Shown here in pieces: positions 53,756 through 64,000 of a stretch of DNA of 64,000 bases (the stretch's first letter is position 1; each line of letters opens with the position of its first letter). The notes under the pieces are model-generated. The model was not told where the DNA came from, did not search any database, and saw only the letters and a list, made by a program, of their open reading frames with translations. Origin of the DNA: Labyrinthula sp. Ha (taxonomy: Eukaryota > Sar > Bigyra > Labyrinthulida > Labyrinthulaceae). Location of the stretch: positions 620,001 to 684,000 of the forward strand of contig JAALGZ010000011.1 of the NCBI GenBank assembly GCA_015227615.1, given 5' to 3'. A program made the position numbers and the translations under genes.

Positions 53756-56700
53756 TTGATTATCAAGAATATCTTATGGGTGTGGTTTATATTAAGGGAA
53801 TGTTTCTTTGTTTTCTTTTTCTCTGGGAAAGGTTATCCTCAACAAAACAAATTGTTACGAGATAAGTTTTTTACCTTCGGAATGAAACTTTGCATCTCCT
53901 CAAACCTTATTAAGAGCTATCATACGTCACAAAAAAAATTCATTGTTATCTATTGCTTTTCTCTTTTTAGCAGCTAGCTTAACGACCAACGCAGATTCTT
54001 CAATAAGGTCACATGAACACAGCAACTCTCATTTTGGGAGTTTTCCAGAACTAAAGCGGCCACGGGTAAGAGATTTGCATAAGACCTCGAAAATATAATT
54101 CAAGACACTGGGAATACCACACTATCTCCCATGAAGTATTTATCTGCAAAAGTCGTTGATATGTCCGCCAAAACCGTAGAAACAAACAGACCTTCGCTAA
54201 AATCTTATTTTCATCTTGTTTTGTTGACATCAATATCTATATTTAAACGGCTACTTAGAAACTAAAATAAATCTGCTGCAGTTCTGTTTTATCTTCAAGC
54301 TGATATACTAAGAACTTGGTTAACCGTTAAGGCTGTCTTGAATCTGATATCATATTATTCTTTAACGTACTAATGAAACATATATCAGCTAATGACGTGG
54401 TATGGTTTAATTAGTACTAGTCTAGCAAAGGCTAAGAGTGTACAGGGCCTTAGAATACAAAACTGTATAGTTTAACATAGAACAATTGTATTCATAATTA
54501 AAAGGAACTATCAGACTGTGAAATAATAAGAGTTCAAAACAGAAATAATAAACTTTCTTATGTGAGTATAGGATTTACTCGATGTACCACCTAACCAGTG
54601 CCCAGAGGCTCTGAGCAGGATTTATGCTGAAGGACATAGCTTTTTCTTACGAAGCAACGGTGAATTTATATGGAAGAGGCCTATGAATATACGCAACCTA
54701 TCCAAAGATGAATCTAACTAGCATCCCAGCCCAATAGCAGGTCTAGGTAACCACAAAATTGTTTGAGAGTCTACCCTGATGTTACATGGTTAACTAGTTG
54801 GTTTTTGTGTAGTGTTGCGAGTAGTAGAGACCGCAGGCAATATTTTTGAAAATTAGTTGATGAGCCAATAAAAAAACAGATTTTTAATGAGAAACCTAAG
54901 CAGAATGAAGCTTAGATTTCTCCATAATAAAACCAAGTAACTTAAGATTTAAGCATATAAGAAGTAAGATATAGGTATTCGCAAGGGAACAAAAGTCTTA
55001 GGAAAATGATTAAGTAAGTGTAAATTAAAGGTCAAAATTTCTGAAAAGTTATGTTCTATTTAGCCAATAACAGACATATTTTAAAATCTAATGAGCTATA
55101 AATCTCAGATGAATAGATTATATCAACAAGATATGTAGTTAGCATTCTGTACATTGGTAAGCTTAGTTAACTCACGTAACCGAATTTTCACCTGTTAGAC
55201 CGCAACAGAGAAAAACTTTGTAATCTTCAATTTGGATTAATAATGCTTAATGAATGTGATCCCAGCAAATTGGAAGTTCTACAATGGGAAACATAAATTG
55301 AAAAAGTACGAAGTTCTTTGCATAACTACATAGAATGAGATGAGACAATACCAGAAGTTAGGTAGCCTAAGGTCAGTATTTATCACAGGTCTTTCAAGTA
55401 GCTTGAGATGTCATTTAGTAAGGTGCGCTGTTGCCACAAACACGAGTTCTCTTCACTGAAATTAATTGCAGCTTCAATACTCAATTCTCGTAGGACCAAT
55501 AAAGAAAATTATATTATAGTTAATATTGAAAGCCGCATGAAGAAAGCAGAAACTAAGCAGAATATGGAAATAGAATGAAAAAAAAACAGATAATAATAAT
55601 AATAAGGCCTCACATAATCCAAGAAGAAAGGGGTATTTACATGTTGTGGTAGAGGAAAGTAATTGAAGGCCGCCCGCTTTGCATAATTAGCGAGCAAAGA
55701 ATAACCAGACAAAAACTCCTAAAACATAAACTTAACTTTTTCTCTAGTTTACTTATTATCTTGTTCATAAAGCAACTTGGCATCTAATAGTAAAACTTCA
55801 ACAGGTCAGAGCTAACATCTACAGCAAACTAAAGACCTTGCGGGAAAGCTTGAAGAATTCACGAGTTAAACCACATTCTAGAACTGACTAATTTTCTCTC
55901 CTAGATAACGAATTTCCTGTAAAATCAGTGAGCTCATTTCTTTCTTGTCCAATTCTTTCTTGTTCAATTCTATACTTTCAATAGATAAATTTAAAATTTT
56001 ATCTAAAATGACCTAAAGTAGCCCCCCCCCTTATTAAGACTTAAGACAGATATAAATATGATAGAGATCTGCATGAACTCAAAGCCATCGCATTTTCAGA
56101 CACTTGTACTTAGATAAAGAATACTACATGTAGTAATCGTAAAACGCGCTACAAATATTGCATTTTAGTATCATATACTAACACGAAATAAAAAATCCGC
56201 GGAACTACTGGAGAACACCTGGGCATTATTTTAAACTCTCTGAGCAAATGCAACCAATTTCTCTATCTGCCTGTTTATCCAATGGAAACCCAGTTGCTGG
56301 AATTCAAACAAAGAAATTGAACAACTCGTATCAATCACAAACTCGTAAGAATTTGAGATCTATATCTCGTCCTGGTACAGCTATAAGATACAGTTCTTCT
56401 TATGCAATACATCTATGAATAAATAAAATATAATTATTTTTGTTTGTGTAATTATTGTATTTTTGACATATGAATTCGGTTAAAGTCAGATTAATATATG
56501 GTCAAACAGGTTTATGGCGCACAGATCTTAGTTTATTTTAGTTGTTTATGTTATATAACATACTAGCAAGTAACAATGACACGGTCTATTTGTCGCTAAA
56601 CTTTGAGCAATTTAGGTAGTTAAATCATTTGTTGAGATCACAACATGTTTCTTACATAGCACTACATTTATCAAATCCAATCTTATGTTATATTCTACAG

Positions 56701-59700
56701 AAGACTACTACCTAATCCATATACTTGCCAGAGAAGAAAAACATGTGAATGTATTATGCAAGAATCATTGCTTTCTAAATTATTGATTGTAAGGTTGCTG
56801 TACTTAATTCGTGTCCAGATAGCGCTATATATTCAAATTTTATTTTGTCGCAGACTTGCCATGAAACCTTACCACAATATCAACCTGGAGCTCATATCTG
56901 GTTCGAGAAATACTGCACCGTTTCTTCAAGTTATATGACATGTGCAAGGATGTGGGAGCAATTTTTTGGAGAATTTCTGTCACTTAGACTCAAAGATGTA
57001 TGTTCGGAATAAAAATAATAAATTATTGTTAAGGATAGACTATGATTTTGAGGAGTGTAATTAAGTCTCAACTGAATGTGCATTGTGATCGGAGCTTGGT
57101 ACAGCACCTATTTTCTGATGGCCTTTTATGGGATACAAGAATAAGCCAATCTATATATTTTTTTTGTATTTCCGCCCTTAAGGATGTAAATATTCTAATT
57201 CAAGAAACAAATTTGGAATAATTAGTAAAGTTACAGATGAAAATGGTTACACCAATGGTGTGAAAACGTGGATCTTCAAACGATATTGCTAAATCAAATT
57301 TCAAAATTTAAACAAATAAAACGAAAAAAAAATACTTTGAATTATAAAACGTATAAAAATATCGATTCATAAATGATATCTTTGGTGAAATAAGTTACAT
57401 TGTCTGAAGCATCTTAACGTAACAAATAATCCTTTAGTTGTTCACCAAGCAGAGAGCCTCTGAGAAATCTTATATCAACACAAACTTCTACAAAAAGCTA
57501 ACTCAATATTTTTCAAAGGTCAAAATATATCCCACTAGAAATATATAAATATTAGCCACAATAGTTCATGTAAATTGAAATCCCTTGCTTTACAGGATAA
57601 CGCACCCTATATTGACTTGAACACAGTTCACAGCTCTTGGAGCCATTTACCATTTGGAAAAGCTACTCGAGTGCCAATATTACCTCTACTGAATTGAAAA
57701 TGTCTAAGTCTAATATTAGCTATATCTAAAATACTAAATAAAAAGGGTTTTGGGGAACCAAATTCGGTAGTTCCAATTAATAAGAAACGAATAATCTTGA
57801 AACTCTTGGGTTTTCTATTAATATTTACAATTGATGAATGGTAAATCATCTAAACATTTAAGAAGAAATATATCTATAGATTTTTATAATGACAGAAAAT
57901 TACACAACTTATCTGTGTTTTGGATAGAAAGACAAAAAAAGTATACAAAACTTTCTACATTAACAAGAAAGTTAGCTACTTTTAGCTATAATCAATACCT
58001 AGAGAGCAGTGACAAAGTAAACTCTGTATGAAACCACAACAAGCAATTACTAGGTTCGCAAATAAACAAATAAAAAGAAACCGACATTTATGGCTAGGTT
58101 TTGTCAAATAGGTCACATAGAATTTAACTACGCGTTTGTAATTATCAAAAATGCGATTATAATGGAGGGAAATTCTTATAATACTACAAAGGAAATATTT
58201 AAAGAAAATAGTCTAGAGGTGAAAAGTAAAAGTGGACAAGAAGCCCTAAGAACCATCAGTGATTACTCGGGACTTTGTGTGGGTAAAATAGCTATGAAGA
58301 AAGTGCATGTAACATACATAATATACAACTCGATAGTAGCACTCTTCGCAAATACTTACTTATCTATTCTTCTGTTATTTTTATTAGCACAATAATGTTA
58401 TATAAAATAACGAGGCTAATACAAGATTTAAAGCGATGGTTAAAAGTATTAATCATAAAATACACTATGGTGAAGGGTGTTTAATTTTCATAAAGCCTGA
58501 TGCAGTATTGTGTTACAGTATGATAATGAAATATAAATGAAAATATTATTTCTTACCTCTTCTAAAACTGTTTATATAAACGGTAGCTCGCTAGCTTGAA
58601 ACAAGCAAACTCCTCATATCACTGTTCTGTAAATTTTTAATGGCGTTCTGATTAATCCAAAACTATGTAAAATGAGGTAGTTGTAGTTTCTGGGGGCATA
58701 TTTGTGCATTTTCATCAGCGCCACTATATATGGCATTAGTCCGCTCATAATGTCAGTGCATATTTCTTGTGGTTAACAGTTCTGCTCAGTACTCTGGATT
58801 CCTTATTCTTGTCACGGTAAGCTTTTTCCTGGAAATAATATCCAAATTTATTGATTGGTATTTTTTGGGGATGTCATTTAACATAAACTTTATGGAATTG
58901 TGTCTATCTCTTTGGAATACCACTCCGGTTTCTAAGTATACAAACTCAAAATTTCCCCTAGAGCATACTCTTTGGCAGGAACTTCCCCAAAGGAACCAAA
59001 TCCCGATTGTACTGGATCTGAGTGGTTTGTGGTATTATCACGATATCTTTAGCACATTTACAGTATATAATAATCTGTTCTGGGGAAGTTCAAGTTCTCT
59101 TGGATAGTCTAGTGAGTTTTGATAGTATAAAGCTCATCATTAGTTGTTTTATCAGACGAACCCACTATTAATTTAGTTCTCAATAAATCTAAGTCCTCAT
59201 ACTTATTTACTCTCCCATCTTTTCTGTTTTTTGCTATTGTTAAGTAGTTCTGCAGTTATCCTTCCCCCCTCACAAACTCTTAGTCATGTTTGTGCATTTT
59301 TTGCATCTTTTCACAGATTGAGCTACATTAAGCTCTGTTATATATTAGCGGTGTTAGTTTATGTGCTCTTATAAATTGAATAAGAGCCTTCCACCTCAAA
59401 AGTTTTGTGTGAATCAAACATGTCTAAGGAAACATCTGTTTCTGAGAAAAAAGTTTTTCTTGGAGGAGTATTCTAGGCTAATGTGTCTGACACACATATA
59501 TGTATATATCAAGGCTACTATGTGGTTAACTATTAAAAATATAGTAATTTGGTCTTCTAGCTGTAAGGAAAGAGGAGTTTCATATATGTTGAGATAAAAC
59601 GAAACATAACTTGGGGAATATAAAGCTCCAACAAAATATTTTTTTAAGTAACATTTTAATTTTCACAGCTTCCCACCAACGGTATCCTTATTCTACCTTG

Positions 59701-61532
59701 ATACTTCTTTCAGCTTAAACAGGTATCTTCAGCACGTGAAAGTGAATTAAATATGTATTTGTTATGCACTTGCATGTTTGACATGATATTTTCTGAAGAC
59801 AAAAATATACTTCTCTACCTAGATCGTTGATAAAATCCTGGTAGTACTAGAGGTGATATTTTCTAAGAAATTGGTTCACAGATTTGCATTATTCCTTGGT
59901 TAGTATGGTCAAAGTATCATTATCATTTTACGGGAGGTTTGGGGTTAATTGGTATACTTCATTCTGACCTCGGACAAGGTCAATACGAATAATTATTGTA
60001 TTTAATTTGGTGATATTAATGCTGGGAAACCTGCATTCTTTAAATCTATTGGACGGTTCATACATCCGAGTGAAATTTGAAGAATATAGGAAACTCTCTT
60101 GGTTTTTTATTCAGTTTTGTATTTAACAAACATGTTATTTTTTATATCTCGTCTATTTTTCATGTAAAATTGAAGTGTTTGATCAAACAGTTTACCGGTA
60201 TATTTTCAGTATTGTATTGTTGAATAATCTTTCCTTTTTTTAATAAACAGCTGTCAGTAACCTTTTCTCCGCTCGTTTAATATTTCTTATATAAACCACT
60301 AGTTTATATCTTGATCTTTTATTAGGCTCTACACATTCACGGTATGTTCAAAAAAGTTGAACTGAGATTTATTAGTTGTCGATACAAATATAACTGAAAA
60401 CACAATGCAAGAGTTTGACTACTACGTCACAATTGGAGTAAAAGGTGAAAATGATCAAAGAGGGCTTATTCAGGAAATAGGTAAAAATGACCGATCCTGT
60501 TACTATTTTCAGTGTAATCTAAAACCAGCCATTAAATGGATACCTCCCGATTCACTGGAATACTTAAATACTCATAAAAATTTGGTCTCCTTAATCTTAA
60601 CAGCTGGGTTCCGTACTTTCAATTGATACTTTGAATTATTACATTATGTTTCAACACCTTTCACATAAATATTTATCAATAGTTATCTTATTTTGTTCAG
60701 CATTTCTCGACTTTTTGGAATTTTCAATTATTCCTTAAGAGGTATGGCTGTCGCAGTAAATTTTCTGCGAAACATACTACTAAGAAAATAAACCCTCCTT
60801 CTGAATCGCTTAAAAACAAGCAACTTAGAATAAAATTTCTATTTGGACATCCTTCTATCACTTTGTTATGCCTTCTCTCAACTGTAAGAAGCATGACTAG
60901 CAGCGCAGGTCATTCCAGCTCACGAGTGTAATGTGCTGATACCATGGGAAGCAAACTTAGAAGTCAGTAATTTCCGAGTATTAGTATATTTTAACTTTTT
61001 GCCCTTTGTGCCTAGCTACGATTTTAACACGGCTTCAGTCATAGTTCGCTATCGCGGCAGAAAGTTCTATACTTCGAGTATTTTCTCTTTCTAACTCAAG
61101 ATCTTAAGTATGCTGATATTATTTGAAACTTCAGATCATTCTACAGCGCAGGAATTCAGCTGCCAACATACCATGTTAACTATACTGGTTTCTTGTCATC
61201 AGACATATGAGTCGTTTTTCTAATTCAAAAAATTTAGTAAAAGAAGAGCCACTTAAATTATATTATCCTAGTTATATTCAGAGAACTTTTGTAAGAAGGT
61301 ATTTGCCCTCGATTGGATAACAGATTCCAATATAAACCATCATACTTAACTGAGAAAGCAGAGATAGGATTCAACATATGAGATTTCTTTCTGTAGGAAT
61401 TAACTAAAAATGATTTCAATAATGCTCAAGTGCTTAAGTGCGAGAGGTTATTTTTTGTTATCTTATGAGGTTTCACCTATTGCTTTCCAGTAATTCTTGC
61501 TTAATAGAAAGTATATGAAGAGTACTATTGAT
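53756..61532. other. gene desert between the RND paralogues, about 7.8 kb
   Basis: No gene I can support. Several frames of 60-112 codons occur on both strands (longest 58769-59107 and 58090-58395), but none resembles a known protein and some lack an ATG. About 58.7-60.3 kb is T-rich on the plus strand. One stretch at about 54570-54720 reads as 50 open codons after an AG (DVPPNQCPEALSRIYAEGHS), perhaps an isolated exon remnant. A run of nine C lies near 56023 and a short ATA-type microsatellite near 55590. Confidence 0.5.
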
Positions 61533-61545
61533 AACCTTAAACATT
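61533..61545 (+). repeat. 13-bp target-site duplication, left copy
   Basis: AACCTTAAACATT, repeated exactly at 61814-61826, brackets a GC-rich segment that has a T-run (a poly(A) tail on the minus strand) immediately inside this copy. Confidence 0.8.
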
Positions 61546-61813
61546 TTTTGTTTTTTTTTTCGGGGGGCTACTCGGAGGTTGGAAACCCTTCGGTCTTACA
61601 AGGAGGACATAATGGACCCAAAGCCCTTTCTTGCATCGTGTGGGACTCGAACTCACTAGACCAACCCCCCAGCACGTTTTCTTGCTATGGCACTGAGAAC
61701 TTGAATCACTCATACTCCACGGAGCCAATCATTCAAAGCTAAGTACCTTACCCATAACGCCTTGACGACTTGGGGAATCCATAGGGCATTAGCTACCGCA
61801 CTAGCGCGCTGCG
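61546..61813 (-). mobile_element. SINE-like retroposon, 268 bp, minus orientation
   Basis: A GC-richer segment in AT-rich DNA, flanked by the perfect 13-bp direct repeat AACCTTAAACATT. Read on the minus strand it begins at 61813 (CGCAGCGCGCTAGTGCGG) and ends in an A-rich tail (61546-61560, interrupted by one C), as expected of a LINE-mobilised SINE. Two pol III B-box-like motifs occur on that strand: GATTCAAGTTC (near 61710) and AGTTCGAGTCC (near 61630). The second is directly preceded by an A-box-like TGGTCTAGTGA. The sequence is not a complete tRNA: the A- and B-like boxes lie too close together and I could not fold a clean cloverleaf. tRNA ancestry is therefore probable but unproven. I see no second copy in this window. 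Confidence 0.65.
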
Positions 61814-61826
61814 AACCTTAAACATT
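61814..61826 (+). repeat. 13-bp target-site duplication, right copy
   Basis: An exact copy of 61533-61545, adjoining the 5' end of the minus-oriented element. Bases further out on both sides differ, so the duplication is 13 bp. Confidence 0.8.
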
Positions 61827-62499
61827 GTTTAAAAAAGTTTATGCACAGAGGTCCGAGTATTTCTTGTAGTCAGCAACCAAGTATAAGAGTAACCTATTCC
61901 ATATGCATGGAAGTCAGTGGTTCTAACTCCGATTCTGTGCCACTTTGTTGGCAGTAAACCTAATTCTTCAACTTTAGCTGCATGTCTTTTTTCTTCTTTC
62001 TTTGTGAAAAACTTCTGGTTGAACCTATAAACAAACTATGTTTTATTTGAAGTTTGGTACCTTTAGTGGTAGCACTAAGTAACAAAATTTTTTCAAACAT
62101 TACAAATTTTTCAAGATATACTGTTTGCTGTTATTTCTAAAATATATATCCATATTCTACTAATAATAAGACATAGAATACCCAGTTTTAGCTCATATAT
62201 ATATATACTATCTTCATAGGTTACACCGCTCAAAAGAATCAATTGTGTTTGCAATGAAAACTTTGGTCCGTGAATTAAATATTGTAATTCCCCTTTGTTT
62301 ACAAGAAGAATCAATGAAAGACTAGAACATTAACAATTTATTTTTTAAAGTTTTCCCAGCAGGAAGTTTTTTCTTTTTTTTTACTTCCGCCCATTTTATC
62401 TTTAAATGGATACAAAGTGACTCAAGAATTATATCCCAGCATTATCTGATAGTATGTTGATTGCCACTTTTGTATTCTTCAGATAGGACTAAAATTAAA
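61827..62499. other. intergenic, nothing recognised
   Basis: 673 bp of AT-rich DNA between the SINE-like element and the conserved upstream region of the second RND gene. It has a short TA-dinucleotide run near 62200. There is no supportable gene. Confidence 0.5.
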
Positions 62500-62623
62500 A
62501 AACACAATGGTGCATGAACAATATATTCGCTGTTCCGAAAATAAGAAATACGGGATGATATCATATTGCCTTCTACTATAAGCAAACCTAAACAGTTTAA
62601 AAAAAGATAAAGAAAACTGAAGC
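62500..62623 (+). promoter_or_regulatory. upstream region conserved between RND paralogues
   Basis: Counterpart of 50665-50788: the same 16-mer AAACACAATGGTGCAT at the same distance from the start codon, with similar length and patchy similarity between it and the ATG. Confidence 0.55.
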
Positions 62624-64000
62624 ATGAGTTTTTCAAAAACTTTCAAGAAAACTTGGGTTAAATCTGTTCTAAAAAGGTCGTATTTACATTTATGCGTAAC
62701 ATGGTTTCTTCTGATTTCTTCCTCCTGTGTTGTTCTCGGTTTCGCATGGTTGGAAACAGACTACTTCACAAACCAAGATTGGGCAGCACCAGACTCTGAG
62801 CCAGTTGAACTTTTTGATGCTTGGGATTTTGCTCGACAAGCTAGTGATGGTGGAGTTGCTTCTGTTGCAACAAGATCAGAAGTTGTGAGAACTTCTTTAA
62901 CTTCTCTTGTGTACGAGTGGACTAATCTTGAGAACGTTGGGGTAGATATATTTACAGCGGAGAATATGAAAGCCATCTGTGAGATAGAGAAGTCTTTTCT
63001 AGCTAATGAACAGCTACCTGAACTTTGCGTGCTTAGGGCCGATGCCAATTCTACCACAGGGGAAATCACAGACTGTGATCCTGCGCTGCTTGGTGCAATC
63101 AGTGTCTTTTTCTATGCGTTAGAAGATCTAACTTTGCCAGATGAAGAATGTGCACTACTTCCTGAACTGCAAGTTCTCCAAACTAGAAACGTGTTAATGA
63201 GCCAGTCTTTTGGACTAAGATTCTTTGACAGAGTAAACCAAACACACTCGGTCAGGACGAGATCCAGTTTCTTTCTAGGAGGCCCTTTAGAGGTTGATGG
63301 TGAGAAATACGATTTTCCAGTCAATAGTCAGATTCAAGTTCTGCTCGAGGACGAACAGTGGCTGTATTATCAAGCTTACTTACGAGAAGTAAGAGACGAT
63401 ATTATTACACAAGTAACTTTCGAAGACGAGTACTTTCGTTCTGGATACTTTCAAAAACTTCGGTTTGGTGAGAATTTACAGCTTCAAGTTCGTTTTGATT
63501 CTTACCAATACGATTTAGACGAGGTGAATAGAATTCTAAACGCTGATCTAACGTTGGCATTGTTCTCTTTGTTGTTTGTAACGAGTTGCCTTTATGGAAG
63601 AATTCGATCAGTTTTGATGACAACTTGTGCAGTTTTTTCAGTTATTGTTTCCATTCCAACTGCAGCTTTTATCTATACAGGAATTTTTCAAATCACGTAT
63701 TTTCCAGCAGTGAATCTAGCTAGCGTTTTTCTCATTCTTGGGATCGGGTGCGACAACATTTTTGTTTTCTTTGATGCGTGGACACAATCTGAAACACTCG
63801 CTTTTCAGCATTCTACATATAAAGAGGATAAACTAAGCCTTGAACCTTTAGAAGAAACTCAGGACTCCATGGGAAAACTTCAAACCAGGATGGCATACAC
63901 ATTGCAGCGTGCAGCTTCAAGTGTTTTTGTTACTATGCTTACGACAGTAATTGCCTTCCTTGCTCTGGTCACAAGTCCATTCGCCCCTTTGATTGCTTTT
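62624..64000 (+). CDS. 12-TM RND/Patched-Dispatched family protein (copy 2, cut by window edge)
   Basis: A frame open from ATG 62624 to the right edge, 459 codons seen. It is a close paralogue of the gene at 50789. It starts MSFSKTFKKTWVKSVLKRSY, keeps TM1, the first ectodomain and TM2 to TM5/6, and has the same TM4 motif G-I-G-C-D-N-I-F-V-F with FDAW. It is one codon shorter than copy 1 around NLENVGVDIF. Nucleotide identity is uneven: the start and the TM part differ at about a quarter of positions. The ectodomain stretch 62940-63430 is nearly identical to copy 1, including an unbroken 59-bp match (63041-63099 with 51209-51267). That mosaic suggests gene conversion. Confidence 0.88.
   Translation, partial: MSFSKTFKKTWVKSVLKRSYLHLCVTWFLLISSSCVVLGFAWLETDYFTNQDWAAPDSEPVELFDAWDFARQASDGGVASVATRSEVVRTSLTSLVYEWTNLENVGVDIFTAENMKAICEIEKSFLANEQLPELCVLRADANSTTGEITDCDPALLGAISVFFYALEDLTLPDEECALLPELQVLQTRNVLMSQSFGLRFFDRVNQTHSVRTRSSFFLGGPLEVDGEKYDFPVNSQIQVLLEDEQWLYYQAYLREVRDDIITQVTFEDEYFRSGYFQKLRFGENLQLQVRFDSYQYDLDEVNRILNADLTLALFSLLFVTSCLYGRIRSVLMTTCAVFSVIVSIPTAAFIYTGIFQITYFPAVNLASVFLILGIGCDNIFVFFDAWTQSETLAFQHSTYKEDKLSLEPLEETQDSMGKLQTRMAYTLQRAASSVFVTMLTTVIAFLALVTSPFAPLIAF

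Noticed and set aside
57600-58050. possible organelle-DNA insertion (very AT-rich, several short frames)
   Set aside because: No mitochondrial or plastid gene could be recognised in any frame, so composition alone does not support it.
58090-58395. 101-codon plus-strand frame
   Set aside because: No recognised protein. It sits among other short random frames in AT-rich DNA.
58769-59107. 112-codon plus-strand frame in the desert between the RND genes
   Set aside because: Composition follows local T-richness and no similarity is known. The number of such frames fits chance in 64 kb of this composition.
1-64000. prokaryotic reading (operons, CRISPR, Shine-Dalgarno sites)
   Set aside because: Gene content, introns and spacing are eukaryotic. 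No CRISPR-like direct repeat array and no rRNA or intact tRNA gene was seen.

Overview
This window is nuclear DNA of a small-genome eukaryote. It is AT-rich (about two thirds A+T by eye). It carries typically eukaryotic genes: the SSU-processome protein UTP13, the 60S/nucleolar protein SDA1, a VAMP7-type SNARE, a TBC Rab-GAP, a LARP4-type La protein and a 12-TM Patched/Dispatched-type protein. The genes are split by GT...AG introns that are almost all 28-32 bp long. A membrane protein with a C-terminal PT/FPT-repeat tail and an ArsS-like radical SAM protein hint at an alga or a stramenopile relative, but this is inference and I cannot name the species.

Layout. 1-8.8 kb: one flavin-reductase-like gene (minus strand) in otherwise empty AT-rich DNA. 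8.8-20.8 kb: a dense cluster with LARP4-like (+), VAMP7-like (-), SDA1 (+), FPT-repeat membrane protein (-), two small basic or charged hypotheticals, a MIF-like tautomerase (-), a doubtful small gene, a secreted multicopper oxidase (-) and a small secreted 8-Cys protein (+) followed by a decayed partial copy of itself. 20.8-25.8 kb: gene desert. 25.8-33.3 kb: a second dense cluster with TBC protein (+), rhomboid (-), ArsS-like radical SAM (+), UTP13 (-) and a 4-TM protein (+). 33.3-40.5 kb: desert. 40.5-46.9 kb: a coiled-coil protein and a membrane-anchored M11 (gametolysin-type) metalloprotease. 46.9-50.8 kb: desert. 50.8-53.8 kb and 62.6 kb to the right edge: two tandem 12-TM RND/Patched-type paralogues separated by a desert of about 8.9 kb.

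Organisation. Genes in the clusters are packed head-to-head with very short shared promoters (10-64 bp between start codons) and tail-to-tail with as little as 9 bp between stops. The deserts are several kb long and show alternating A-rich and T-rich strand bias. Two insertions can be read directly. One is a non-autonomous DNA transposon of about 0.9 kb with terminal inverted repeats and a 9-bp target duplication; it landed at the start codon of the rhomboid gene and split a formerly compact rhomboid/ArsS promoter. The other is a SINE-like element of about 0.27 kb with a poly(A) tail, pol III-type boxes and a perfect 13-bp target duplication.

The genes do not form one operon-like pathway. Several are housekeeping: ribosome biogenesis (SDA1, UTP13), mRNA binding (LARP) and membrane traffic (VAMP7, TBC). 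Others face the cell surface or outside: multicopper oxidase, 8-Cys protein, M11 protease, FPT protein and the RND pair.
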